Made by a program: the position numbers and the translations under genes | From: Pictodentalium vernedei | Lineage: Eukaryota > Mollusca > Scaphopoda > Dentaliida > Dentaliidae | Direction of reading: 5' to 3' | Length of the DNA stretch: 64,000 nucleotides | Assembly: GCA_031216915.1 (NCBI GenBank) | Contig: CM062292.1 | Span: 68,002,790 to 68,066,789 of the forward strand | Notes under the pieces: model-generated | What the model was told of the DNA's origin: nothing | The model's input: the letters and a program-made list of their open reading frames with translations, nothing else | Databases searched by the model: none | In this document: positions 21,739 through 31,881 of the stretch, piece after piece | Numbering within the stretch: the first letter of the stretch is position 1 | Layout: each line of letters opens with the position of its first letter

Positions 21739-21805
21739 ACCGGTGTAAATTCCAACTGTGAGTAGTTTCGATAGGTGGTTTCACTGCAGCGCTGGGTGAT
21801 ATCTT

Positions 21806-22055
21806 TTAACCCTTTAACCAACGAATCGCCCACATCCACCCACATAATATGCAAATGCAGCTGCTGAAAAAAATATTATTTTTCGAAACCTTTCAACAAA
21901 ACCATATCATGTGACCCCTCTTTGGAACGAGCTCGTTGAGCTCGTTCCAAAGAGGGGTCACATGATATGGTTTTGTTGAAATTTTTTTTAAAAATGTAAA
22001 AAATGATATTTAAAATAATGAATTTTGAAATTGTCTGCGTTGTTCAAAGGGTTAA
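21806..22055. mobile_element. Palindromic TTAA MITE, family A (complete)
   Basis: TTAACCCTTTAACCAACGAA to GCGTTGTTCAAAGGGTTAA; centre GGAACGAGCTCGTTGAGCTC. A TA dinucleotide run follows directly at 22062-22076. Confidence 0.9.
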
Positions 22056-22381
22056 AGTGATTATATATATATATACACATGCTTATGAACCCTTCTGAAA
22101 ATTTTCACTAGTCCTGAAACGGAAAAAGCATCATTTATAATGTGTCTGGGTCAGAAAATTTACCGGATTGATGTCAGAGTCGAAATTTTGAGGCCAATGT
22201 CAATTTTAGAGTAGGAAATTTGAAACTCAAGTTTCCAGTTGGAAATAAAAGATCAAAATTTCTCATCATTAAGTTGGAATTTTAATATTTTTCATGAACA
22301 ATGTTAATTTATTGAATTTCCAACTATTTGATTTTTGTTGACCTCGGAATTTCCAACTATTGAAAAAAATACTCCTAGCTG

Positions 22382-22413
22382 AGGGGGGGGGGGGGGGGGA
22401 CCCCCCCACCCCC
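22382..22413. repeat. Poly-G / poly-C inverted run
   Basis: About 17 G followed by ACCCCCCCACCCCC, so the strand can fold on itself or form G-quadruplex-like structure. No element ends are recognised around it. Confidence 0.9.
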
Positions 22414-22921
22414 ATCACCACATCCCTGCCTGTAGACACCCAAAAGAATCCCTGGAATATACAGCCTCTTACAATCTTCGCTCAATAAATGCACATGGTT
22501 TTTAGCACTTGAGGAGTTAATGAATATACTGGTTGAATTGGATTTGTGAGGTTGATTGTACACTCAGCATGCATACTAACCTACTTCAAAAGAAACATTC
22601 AATAAATAATTCAGGCTGCTGACACATTATATGATCAATACCATTATTTTCATCTAATAAATTACCTGATACAAAGACTGCTGACACACATTAACCCTTC
22701 CACAGACAAACAATGTCATACAACAGGGATTCTTTTGAGTATCCACAGAGGCCATTATGGGACTCTTTTCCTAAGTGCCCAAGTTCCGAAAACATTAGTG
22801 TGATTCAGCAACCAGCATCCTACCATATGCATATTATATTCCTAAGTAATGGGCAGTTAATCAATGATGGAATGGTTACAAGTGAATTGTTAACCAGTGG
22901 AAGGACTCCCTAACTATTTGA

Positions 22922-24260
22922 GCATCAATGGCCAGGGATTATTGTGAGTATCTACAGGGGCTGATTATGAACTCTTTCGCAATGACATTTGGTAGTGTTT
23001 AACCGATTACCATAAATGGTCGCTGATCAATTACCGGTTATTTGAGCTCACAATCAGCTGATTCTGATGCCGATTCCGATTGTAATACCGTGCACTACTA
23101 GACAAGTCAAGGCTCGAAAGAACTACATTAAACTGAACATTTTTTACAGTGTTAAACTTTGTTGACTGGGGTCGCAGTAAAATTACCAGTCGCGCACACT
23201 TGGGCGGTAAATGTGGCTCTAAGAGCCACTTTACCGACCAAGTGCATGCGACTGGTAATTTTACTGTGACCTGAGTCAATGGAGTGCAACCTTCACTGTT
23301 CTGGTATGAACTGGCGATTGCCGCATGTATGCTCAATTGTAAGCTTTACAAGCCGATTAACTTGTATATCCCATAAAGGGGCGTCCTGAGAGATTAAGAA
23401 TACACATTGTGGTTGTTTCTCAACTTTACTGAATGGTATCTGATTATGAACCCTTTCGCAATGACATTTGGTAGTGTTCAACCGATTACCAAAAATGGTC
23501 GCTGATCAATTACCGGTTATTTGAGCTCACAATCGGCTGATTCTGATGCCGATTCCGATTGTAATACCGTGCACTACTAGACAAGTCAAGGCTCGAAAGA
23601 ACTACATTAAACTGAACATTTTTACAGTGTTAAACTTCATTGACTGGGGTCGCAGTAAAATTACTAGTCGCGCACACTTGGGCGGTAAACGTGGCTCTAA
23701 GAGCCACTTTACCGCCCAAGTGCATGCGACTGGTAATTTTACTGTGACCTGAGTCAATGGAGTGCAACCTTCACTGTTCTGGTATGAACTGGCGATTGCC
23801 GCAAGTATGCTCAATTGTAAGCTTTACAAGCCGATTAACTTGAATATCCCATAAAAGGGCGTCCTGAGAGATTAAGAATACACATTGTGGTTGTTTCTCA
23901 ACTTCACTGAATGGTATCATTGACATCATTTTACATTAACAATTGAACAATTACAGAAGATAATAAAATGCGATTAATGAATCATCACATAATGCTTGTC
24001 AACAATGGATTGGACCGCTGTCCCAGAAGCCGATGCCATTGTCATCCGACTGTCCACAATCGACCGATTGTGGTAGCCGGTTCCTCCGAACATTTGGTTG
24101 AACATTAACATTTGGGCAGGATTTTTCCCAATTTGGTAGTGGGTAGTCATAAAGCCCCAGAAAACCAATGGTTTCTGAGGCCTTACGATCACCAAGGTCA
24201 GAACACCAATTGTACATTCATTTAAATTGTTTGCCTAACAAAGTCTCTTCATTCAAAGGC
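22922..24260. mobile_element. Family G-like repeat hosting a hAT-like MITE
   Basis: CCAGGGATTATTGTGAGTATC and CTCTTTCGCAATGACATTTG up to 22992 match the left end of family G. The sequence resumes after 24115 as GCAGGATTTTTCCCAATTTG. The word CCCAATGACATTT..GGCATGATTTTT in uninterrupted G copies marks the insertion point. The far end is not delimited. Confidence 0.55.
22993..24107. mobile_element. hAT-like MITE, family I, with internal tandem duplication
   Basis: Ends TAGTGTTTAACCGATTACC and TTTGGTTGAACATTA. The exact 8-bp duplication ACATTTGG occurs at 22985-22992 and 24108-24115. A ~479-bp segment (22962-23440) is repeated at 23441-23919; the repeated block includes 30 bases of left flank, so the 8-mer ACATTTGG also appears internally at 23464. 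Each unit carries the I palindrome (CACTTGGGCGGTAAA and complement). Frames inside are mirror images created by the palindrome and are not genes. Confidence 0.9.
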
Positions 24261-24277
24261 AAATGACAAGTTCTTCT

Positions 24278-24474
24278 TTAACTCCCTGCACACTGATGTG
24301 GATATGTCAAATTTTTCCCACAATGCAACAAGGAATTTAGTAAATTCAATCTTGTTTGACAGAGCTCATTGAACTCTGTCAAACAAGATTGAATTGGCTA
24401 AATTTCTAGATGCATTATGGGAAATATGACTACTTAAAATTTTTGTATTTTGACATCAGAGTGCAGGGGCTTAA
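24278..24474. mobile_element. TTAA MITE, family T, with a family J-type core
   Basis: TTAACTCCCTGCACACTGAT at the left, ACATCAGAGTGCAGGGGCTT then AA at the right: inverted ends with TTAA flanks. The centre ATCTTGTTTGACAGAGCTC..GAACTCTGTCAAACAAGAT is the same palindrome as in the TA-flanked family J, though the ends are unrelated. Confidence 0.8.
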
Positions 24475-24489
24475 TAGTATAAGAATGGT

Positions 24490-24740
24490 TTAACCCTTTA
24501 CCTAACCTGAAAAGCAGACGACACTTGCAAAAATAATTCCTGAATAATTAATTTTTTTCATTTTTTGTCTCAAAAACATAGGTTTTGACCCCTCATTGGA
24601 ACGAGCTCAACGAGCTCGTTCCAACGAGGGGTCATAACCTATGTTTTTGAGACAAAAAATGAGAAAATAATGAAAATTAATTGGCGATTTTTGAGAATAG
24701 CGCTGGCCGGTTTTGGCCGTTACGTTAGGCAAAGGGTTAA
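24490..24740. mobile_element. Palindromic TTAA MITE, family B (complete)
   Basis: TTAACCCTTTACCTAACCTG to CGTTAGGCAAAGGGTTAA; subterminal AAAAGCAGACGACACTTGC and GCTGGCCGGTTTTGGCCG; centre GGAACGAGCTCAACGAGCTC inside CAAAAACATAGGTTTTGACC arms. It starts 16 bp after family T ends. Confidence 0.92.
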
Positions 24741-24764
24741 TAGAGACTACAGAGACTTCATGAA

Positions 24765-24990
24765 CATGTTTGTTATAAAGTGTAGTTGTAGTATACATGC
24801 AGTTGCTTAGGTAATGGTCTTAACATTCTCTGCTCGATTTGAATGTAAAATATCTTAGTCTCTGTATGTCCCCCAACCCTTCACAAAAACACCCTACAAA
24901 TTCCCAACTGGAGCCCCCATAACTCAAATTTCCCAATGGCATGGACCTTGGACCCCTTCGCAAAGAGGACAGAAGAATCCCTGTATAAGG
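24765..24990. mobile_element. Family G MITE, partial
   Basis: TATACATGCAGTTGCTTAGG, CAAATTCCCAACTGGAGCC, AATTTCCCAATGGCATGG and GGACAGAAGAATCCCTG match the right half of family G. The foldback and left end are absent. Confidence 0.65.
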
Positions 24991-25746
24991 ACAATATATG
25001 AACGAATTAAGGAACAACACATCATCTCTTGAGTGCAACAAGTAGCCATCTCCATTGCTAAAGGATTGCTTTGTTACACTCATGGGACAACTTGAGCTTG
25101 CTCTGTGATCTTATTTTCAATGAGAGAATTATTGTTTCAGGTTTTTCCCCACCCATGTAAAAGAACATGTGTGTTACCTTGGTCGTTAATGCATCAAAAT
25201 AAATCTGACTGGCAGAAAAATATCTCTGTTTACTCAAGTCCCTTTAATTAAGAAGGAACCGACATGGTTTTTGTTTATAATATTTCATAAAGTAAATGTG
25301 GATAAATTTTAAAAAAAAGCGTTAAAAGAATTTGATAGGAGCCGGCGTTTTCTAGAACAGCCCATAGCAACAGCCTTGGATATGAAATAATAACAGAATA
25401 TCACATGCATACCACCACACCAAGAACTGACTGGCAACGTTCAACATGTTACAATACAGGTTATTTCCTGCAAGGCATATATTTCCGGTCGAGTGTTTTT
25501 TTTTATAATTTCTATCAGTTGAAGCAAGACAGCTTTCTGGTCATTAAATTCCACCAAACTCACATTGATAAGCAGTGTCAGCAAATTACAGAAATGTTCC
25601 CCAATTTGGGGCACAATACACACTGTTGTTTGTTTTTTATGCTTTCTTTTCCATTTTTGTTGAAATGGTTCAACCTGGAAAGCCCTGATGATTTATATTC
25701 TTGTTTGCTGCTCAAAGGCAGTCTTCAAGCTGTGGGTTTGGTGTTA

Positions 25747-25799
25747 TTTCTAGTCAAATCTTGGCTGCCAAAGTAGGCAGCCAAGATTTGACTAGAAAC
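25747..25799. repeat. Perfect foldback (family G/E-type core)
   Basis: TTTCTAGTCAAATCTTGGCT with GCC, a 6-base loop, then the exact complement. The word order resembles both the G core (CTAGGCAAGTCTTGGCTGCC) and the E core (CTAGTCATGGCTGC). Confidence 0.85.
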
Positions 25800-25897
25800 A
25801 ATTGCAAAGGCTCTTATGATTTATCTTTGAGTTTATCCAGATACCCAGCAGGGCCTATGAGAGGGGCGCAGGGGGTACATCGTACCCGGACTATAAA

Positions 25898-25976
25898 TAC
25901 TACTACTATTACTTCTAGTCGACTACCACTGCTACCACTACTTCTATTACTACTTCTACTACTAAATTATTATTAG
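25898..25976. repeat. TAC/TTC triplet low-complexity tract
   Basis: Alternating TACTAC, TTCTA and CCACTAC triplets over ~80 bases. Confidence 0.85.
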
Positions 25977-26104
25977 GATGTAATATTTTATGTCTTGTCT
26001 TTTTTTTGCCTTTTTCAGATATAAAAGTATAAATTATAAATCATCTAAAATTTATTTTCACAAATCAAGAGCCCAGAAAAGAAGACGAAGAACTAGATGA
26101 CAAT

Positions 26105-26160
26105 GAAAATGAAAGAGTCAATGACTCTGTAGCTCAACTTGGATATGACAGGAATTAGTA
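26105..26160 (+). mobile_element. Lone 5' end of pearl-like family P1
   Basis: GAGTCAATGACTCTGTAGCT then CAACTTGGATATGACAGG matches the 5' hairpin plus subterminal TAGCTTAACTTG of the P1 element at 6196. No tandem core or 3' hairpin follows. Confidence 0.5.
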
Positions 26161-26723
26161 CTTGCTGTGACCAAGACAACTGAATAATGAATATGACAGG
26201 AATTAGTATTTGTTTTGGCCCAGTCAACAATAATAAAAGAATTACAAGGTGACTGTAATGGACTACGGATTAAGACCAATCATTGTAGATTATTATTTTT
26301 GTGTGGAAATTTTCAGTCCCAAACAAAATATTTTCAGACTAAAATTTTTTCTTCTTCTTCTTAAAATTGACCAAAATGCATCAAAACACAAAAAACTAAT
26401 TTCCGCCCCGGACCCCAAATTTTCAGTGTAAAAAAAAAAAATCGTCAAAGTTGAGCTAAAAATGATTTCTTCTCTCTGATCCTGTTTTATTTTATTTGTT
26501 TGTTTATATTTATCATGGAGGAAGTGTAGGAAAATAAGGCCTTGAATGCAGAAAATCAACAGTGCGCAGCATACTAGCCCTCCATCTCTCTCATCTTCCA
26601 TACCCTTTTGGCCTTACAGCTCATGGCATAAAACCATAGCTTTGTACCCCCGGTAAAATTCCTCTCAGAGGCCCTGATACCCAGAAGCTGCATGTTGGGC
26701 CACCTGTTCTGTTGCAGTGAACA

Positions 26724-26727
<4 letters not shown>

Positions 26728-26771
<44 letters not shown>

Positions 26772-26895
26772 GGGTCAGCTTGTGTCAGACAGTTTTATGG
26801 GTGGAGGAAGCGGGAGTCCCAGGAGAGAACCAATGAGCAAATGCGAGCAACTGTCAGGCTCCCCAACATACTAACTCCACACAAGCAGGATTAGA
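26728..26895 (-). mobile_element. SINE fragment (3' half)
   Basis: A long (ATTT)n tract, then CAGTTTTATGGGTGGAGGAA, GAGCAACTGTCAGGCTCCC and CACACAAGCAGGATTAG, the 3' half of the tRNA-type SINE on the minus strand. It stops at GAATTGG where a second SINE begins. Confidence 0.85.
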
Positions 26896-27278
26896 ATTGG
26901 TTATTTATTTATTTATTTATTTACTTATTTATTTATTTATTTATTGATGTTTAAGGTCACATACTTATGCACAATGGATAATCATGACCGTGAGAGTTTT
27001 ACGAGTGGAGGAAGCCGGAGTACCCGGAGAGAACCACTGAGCAACGAGGAGCAGCTGCCAGCTCCCCAATATTGTAACTCCGCGCTGCAGCACAGGCAGG
27101 GTTAGATTGGTTGAAGACATGCGCACCATCAATGTGCAGTACGCCTTAGCACACAACGCCACCATGCCCCATGTGGGCAATGAGGGTGAAGTGTCTTGCC
27201 CAAGGACACAACACGGTTGTCACAGGTGGGATTTGAACTGAGGACCTCTCGGCTTGCAGCTTGCTACTCTACCTACCT
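26896..27278 (-). mobile_element. SINE, tRNA-headed, adjoining another SINE
   Basis: Tail (TTTA)n and GATGTTTAAGGTCACATAC, body ACGAGTGGAGGAAGCCGGAG and GTGCAGTACGCCTTAG, GTGTCTTGCCCAAGGACACA, and a head ending GGATTTGAACTGAGGACC, TCTCGGCTTGCAGCTTGC. The body includes CTGCAGCACAGGCAGGG, a variant shared with the 5S-type SINEs. It appears to have landed in the A-rich tail or body of the preceding SINE. Confidence 0.85.
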
Positions 27279-27986
27279 TCATATAGGACTACTTATAATG
27301 ACAAGTGTTCCAGACATTATCTGCATTAACACTATTACAAATACCAGGAAAATAAGGCACTCCTCACAAGGAAAATCTTTAAAAAAAAAAAGTAAAAAAG
27401 TCATTCATCTATTATTTGTTGACCTTTTGGGAAGGTTAAGAGCACGTAAGAAATACATATGTATCACATTCATCTATTATTTGTTGTCCTTTTGGGAAAG
27501 TCAAGTTTATGTAAGCAATAAATGGCACTCTTCCTGTACTGATTTTCTACCACCCCCACCCCTCCCCTGCCCTCGCCTCCATGTTTTGAGGTTTGATTTG
27601 AACTGATCTGATCTTCAATAGCTAACAAGCTATTAACTGAAAATAGATGTTTTCATTTTGGGAATTGACATGAAAAAAATTTTCACAATCCAGTAAAAGT
27701 ATTTCCATCAGTTCCTTGAATCCTGCACCTAATGTAACATGTTACCAACTAACCCTGTACATTTTTATTGTCCAAATCAGTGAAAATTTTCTTGTAGTGT
27801 GTGATATCAACTAATCCTGCACAATGCCTATGGTTAGTCAGTGCATGTTAGCTTGCCTGCCAACTCTATGCAATGCACAGGGTTAATCACTCTTTTATTT
27901 CCGATTCTAAATGAGATCATTTCTATTGTGTGAATAACCCTGTTCATTGCACAGCCTTACGGAGTGATACGGCAGTTATCAATTTT

Positions 27987-28060
27987 TTATAACCAGAAAA
28001 TGTGACTAACCCTGTGCAATGCAATGCACAGGGTTAGTCACACTTTCTGGTTATAATAAA
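27987..28060. repeat. Foldback in a motif-rich tract
   Basis: TTATAACCAGAAAATGTGAC and AACCCTGTGCAATGCA fold against TGCACAGGGTTAGTCACAC and TTTCTGGTTATAA. The motif AACCCTGT(A/G)CATTGCAC recurs upstream (27750-27980) and at 28652-28672. Confidence 0.85.
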
Positions 28061-28070
28061 ATGTTCATTA

Positions 28071-28643
28071 TTAACCCTTTGAGACTTTAATTATCCTGAT
28101 GTTCAATCGTCACAGGGAATTCAGTTTCTTCAACGTTTTTCAAAATGCGACGTCAAATGTTGGAAAGTACAAATAAGATATTTTTTCACATTAGTGATTA
28201 CCTGGTTGAGGGCTAGATTATTTTTGGTGGTCTGAATTTGTTATTCAAAACTTGTTTTATTACAATTATTGGAGAGTGCCATGGGCACTCTCCAATAATT
28301 TGTAATAAAACAAATTTATATAAACAAAATATCATTTGTGTTTGACTGAATATGAAATTTAAGCAAGGAAAGTGTTGGCTTATGCTCTCTGGTATCCTCA
28401 TTTTTTTAAAGCACTGATAGTGGCTTCTAGCACTCAACCAGTTAAGAAGTCTTGACAACAGGATTATATTAGTATTTTAAGCTGCGATAACATTTGGCTC
28501 AACGGTTGTCATTGAGCACTATTCGGTAGAAAATAGGAATTGAGGTTAAAAAATCAAAAAATAATAACAAAACAAATGACAAAGTATCAACGCGCTGTTT
28601 GATTACGTACATCATAAGACGTACACAAGTATCAAAGGGTTAA
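28071..28643. mobile_element. TTAA element, family Q (copy 1)
   Basis: TTAACCCTTTGAGACTTTAA to AGTATCAAAGGGTTAA: TTAA flanks with CCCTTTGA ends, piggyBac-like but a different family from A and B. It contains a family D-type palindromic segment (28200-28446, CTGGTTGAGGGCTAG to CTAGCACTCAACCAGTTAA, centre TTATTGGAGAGTGCCATGGG). Copy 2 (45816-46619) has the same D segment in the same place, so D was inside Q before Q spread. Bases 28475-28485 (GTATTTTAAGC) are the empty site filled in copy 2. Confidence 0.88.
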
Positions 28644-28696
28644 CTGAGTAACCAACACTGTGCATTGTACAGCCTTAATGTAAATCTCATCTACAG

Positions 28697-28815
28697 CAAC
28701 TCTTTACCCAATGTGATGGCCAAAGCCAGCCAGTAATATTCTCAAAAATGCATTTAAACTCAGCATATGACCCCTCACTGGAATGAGGTTTTTTAGTGAA
28801 TTCCGAAAATTAAAA
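28697..28815. mobile_element. Family B MITE, partial
   Basis: CTCTTTACCCAATGTGATGG, CCAAAGCCAGCCAGTAATAT and GCATATGACCCCTCACTGG match one arm of family B. The rest is lost next to the Tc1-like element. Confidence 0.7.
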
Positions 28816-28817
28816 TA

Positions 28818-30037
28818 TACTGTTCAAAATAAAAAACGCAGATCAGTTTTCTGTGATGAGGGACGTTCCCGCGTTATGGGATAATGAGATAGAGAACGAA
28901 ATCAATTCATAACCAAAGTTTTAATGGATGAATGAAGCACAAATGGAGACGTTTCAGACGTTAACGTCACGAGTCGATGTCATCCAAACTCAATATCTAG
29001 TGTGACTGCCATCTGAGTCCAAATCAGCTTGGCACTTCCTGTTCATTGAAGCAATCAGATTCTGGATGGAAGCTTGAGGTATGGTGGCCTACTCTTCCTG
29101 CAACGCTTGCACCAACTGTGGTAACGTCTGAGGTTTTGGTTGATGCTGTTGCACACATTGATTCAGTTGATCCCATAGATGTTAGATCAGGTTCTGATCT
29201 GGAGGACCTGGCAGGACTTCGATGTTGTTATCCTGTAGATAAGCTGTCGTGAGCCTTGCTGTGTGTGGTCGGGCGTTGTCATGCTGGAAAATAGCATTGG
29301 TGTTCTGCATAATAGGGGACACCTGTGGATGTAAAATTTCATCTGTACCTCTGCACCGTCAAGTTACCCTCAACATGGATGAGGTCCATTCTACCAGTGT
29401 GTGAGATGGCTGCCCACATCAAAACGCTACCACCACCAAATCTGTCCATCTCCTGAACACAGCTACATGCAAAACGTTATCCACGATGTCTTTACACACA
29501 GCACCATCCATCAACTCGGTGAAGAAGGAAACGTGACTCATCACTGAATCATACCGTTCTCCATCTCTGATGTGACCATGCCCTGTGCATCTGACACCAT
29601 TGAAGTCGCTGTCAACAATGCTGTCCCATCAAAATGAGGCCATGAACCTGCCATCTAGCAAGCAGACCTGCCTCGCGTAGACGGTTGCAAATGGTCTGAT
29701 CTGAAATCCTTCACTGACCTGGTAGCATTGACATTGTAGAGATCGCTGTGGTTGTTCTCTCCCGCAAATGATGTAACCGGATGTATTGCTCCCGACCTGA
29801 GGTGGTCACTCAGGGTCTCCCGGATCTTGGAAGGTTCTGCATTGTCCCCTGGATTTGGTAGTGGATCCACAGGTGTGTGATGGTGCTCGGTGAGGCTTTG
29901 AACGATCTTGCTACATTAGAAGCTGATTTGACTGTTTCCATGTGGCCAATGACATTCCACACTTCGTCACTATATTTTCCAAATTTGACCATGTTATCGC
30001 ATCTGTACCCATTTTGCGTTTCTTTTTTTGTACAGTA
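28818..30037 (-). mobile_element. Tc1-like transposon (1.22 kb), dead
   Basis: Inverted ends TACTGTTCAAAATAAAAAAC and, on the minus strand, TACTGTACAAAAAAAGAAAC, each followed by GCA; TA lies at both edges. The length of 1,220 bp is that of a complete Tc1/mariner-type element with one transposase gene, listed next. It sits in an old family B MITE fragment on its left side. Confidence 0.88.
28990..29992 (-). pseudogene. Tc1-like transposase pseudogene (IS630-Tc1-mariner, DDE)
   Basis: The minus-strand reading starts MVKFGKYSDEVWNVIGH and runs through a helix-turn-helix region (ASNVARSFKASPSTIT) to RSGRP, the usual Tc1 N-terminal DNA-binding part. Downstream, across breaks, come RISDQTICNRLREAGL, VLFSDESRF-like FSDESRFLLHR (first catalytic D, codon 29540-29542), RFGGGSVLMWAAISHTGR, FQHDNARPHTARL (second D, codon 29278-29280), HLWDQL and the C-terminus NRKCQADLDSDGSHTRY. 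The third catalytic residue, the E of the family's PIEHLWD motif, is a TAA stop at 29182-29184, and the D-to-E spacer is 31 rather than 34. Further damage: a stop right after RSGRP and a 2-base frameshift after QRYR. Length (~334 codons) equals a full transposase. Family level is firm; subfamily is not. Confidence 0.93.
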
Positions 30038-30188
30038 TATATTCTATTTTCAATTAATAGCTTGTTAGCAGTAGCAAGGCTAACAGTCACCCTCCAAATT
30101 GATGTCATACTCATATTTTCAACAGGAAATTCTTGGCCATAATTGTTTTCCAGTGAAAAACTAATAATCACACTTGTACGAAGTGGGA

Positions 30189-30225
<37 letters not shown>
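30189..30225. repeat. (AAT)n microsatellite
   Basis: About eleven AAT triplets. Confidence 0.95.
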
Positions 30226-30288
30226 TACCCATTTATATAGTGACAAAATGGAGGGGTAGAGAATTAATCAAGGTAGGCAGCCCTCATG

Positions 30289-30606
30289 TACAGTTAAAAC
30301 TAGAAGTCCTGTAACGAATAGTGTGCTTATCTAGGCTTAATTGCGTGTTGGAATTGCGCGCAATTGCCATATCGAATGGCATCCAAAGCACGGCAGGTTC
30401 TCTTGGTTACTCATAGCAAACACATGCAATGTTTCTGCCAATGGACCTCCGGGTTACCCGGAGGTCCATTGGCTGAAACATTGCTTGTGCACAGGCCATA
30501 TGTACAGAATTTGATAGCTTTACTGAGGCCATAACGCGTACATTAACGTGAATATCAACGTGTTATTTGTGCACATTTCATGACAGGACTTCTAGTTTTA
30601 ACTGTA
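30289..30606. mobile_element. TA MITE, family K (318 bp, complete)
   Basis: Ends TACAGTTAAAACTAGAAGTC and ACTTCTAGTTTTAACTGTA. Centre is a foldback, AATGTTTCTGCCAATGGACC and complement around CCGGGTTACCCGG. Copy 2 (61646-61963), inverted, is also exactly 318 bp. TA at the edges and the TACAGT start are mariner-like. Confidence 0.92.
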
Positions 30607-30762
30607 GTTAGTTTTCCCATCAAAGTAGAACCTCATTTTGCCGCTGCTTTACAACTTCCCAACAATGTCTACATTTTTCCATGTTTGTAAGTAGTTATCA
30701 TAAAGCCTAGTGAGAAAGACGTCTGGGAACATTTCCTTGTTTACAATGGACAGTGTTTCCCA

Positions 30763-30997
30763 CAAGCCTGAAAATAAGCAATCTGTCATTTGCAGTCACC
30801 AGAGGGTGAATGTGCTGATGCTATCCCATACAGTGGGTCAAGGTATCCTCTGGGTACCTCTTTCTGTTTAGGTTTGAGACCTTAATTCATATTGAGGTTC
30901 ACAGGGGTTAAATTTAGTGATGCTACCCTGCTGTGCACCAAATTCACCCTCTGGGGACCTCATTTTGCAGATGACAGTCTGCTTATTTTCTGACTTT
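30763..30997. mobile_element. Foldback MITE, family L (copy 1)
   Basis: Ends CAAGCCTGAAAATAAGCAAT and CAGTCTGCTTATTTTCTGA, inverted over ~28 bp including CTGTCATTTGCA. Interior has GATGCTACCCTGCTGTGC and ACCTCTTTCTGTTTAGG. It lies directly beside a LINE fragment. Target duplication not determined. Confidence 0.8.
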
Positions 30998-30999
30998 GT

Positions 31000-31250
31000 T
31001 TCCCATACATAACCAAAGCTGTATTTGAAAAGGCCATCTCTTATAAGATTGAGCCACACCCGCTGTTTCATGTCCATGTAACTTTTATATAATAACCTGC
31101 CCAGAAGCAATGATTCTAATCTGAGCCAATATTTTATCATGAGTTTCAGAATTTCACATTTGTTAGGAAATCTGCAGAGTTCAGCAAGGCATGCGACATC
31201 TGATGCATTGCAATGTACGCTCAACATGCGTTTACAAAATCGGACATGGA
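31000..31250 (-). pseudogene. Non-LTR retrotransposon ORF2 fragment
   Basis: The minus-strand frame reads HVRFCKRMLSVHCNASDVAC, then LAELCRFPNKCEILKLMIKY, WLRLESLLLGRLLYKSY, and RVWLNLIRDGLFKYSFGYVW. This matches the region after the reverse transcriptase in many invertebrate LINEs (FCKR.LGV..N.SN...GELGR.P.......KYW ... VK.LL...GF.YVW). A stop lies just upstream of HVRFCKR. The frame then runs into the neighbouring L MITE. Clade differs from the fragments at 3519 and 59254. Confidence 0.78.
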
Positions 31251-31340
31251 AGTCTCACCGCCATAGTTTAACACCGGCTTAATGCATGTGTCAAATAATT
31301 TTGTGATGATGGGACGGGCACATCATTGCCACCAAGTATA

Positions 31341-31881
31341 CAGCACTTTTCAATAGAGTCATGAGCACTCAAACAGTTAAGGAATAGAACGAGCAATTCT
31401 TCCTCCTTCCCAAAACAAAATGATAACTAAAATTGACAATTAACCCTTTACCTAACATGAAAAGCAGACAACAATTACAAACAAAATTCTTGAATAACTA
31501 ATTTTTTATCTCAAAAACATAGGTTATGACCCCTCATTGGAACGAGCTCAACAAGCTCGTTCCAAAGAGGGGTCATAACCTATGCTTTTGAGACAAAAAA
31601 TGAAAAAATAATGAAAATTAATTGCCGATTTTTTTTTTTTTTTTTTGTGAATAGCGCTGGCTGGTTTTGGCCATTACGTTGAAAGGAAGATGAAATAATT
31701 CTAAAATTTGTTACTAAGACACATCTACTCACTATAAGTTCTAAATGACATAGGTCCACAAATTATTTTCTGGCTACAGTAAGTCTTCAGTTAAGTACAT
31801 ATCAAGTACATATCAACACAACACAATATACAAGTGTAAATCTATTCCATAGATCCACTACAAACACATATTTCTGCATTC
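31341..31881. repeat. Local segmental duplication, arm 1
   Basis: Shares CAGCACTTTTCAA, GGCAATTCTT(C/A)CTCCTTCCC, AAAATGATAACTAAAATTGAC, a family B MITE, GAAAGGAAGATGAAATAATT, and TTATTTTCTGGCTACAGTAAG through GATCCACTACAAACACAT with arm 2 (32033-33205). Arm 1 lacks the SINE and the second B MITE of arm 2. Confidence 0.85.
31440..31682. mobile_element. Family B MITE, right end deleted
   Basis: TTAACCCTTTACCTAACATG, centre GGAACGAGCTCAACAAGCTC, then GCTGGCTGGTTTTGGCCATT ACG followed at once by AAAGGAAG. Compared with arm 2, about 19 bases including GGTAAAGGGTTAA are lost. A T-run near 31630 is expanded. Confidence 0.85.
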
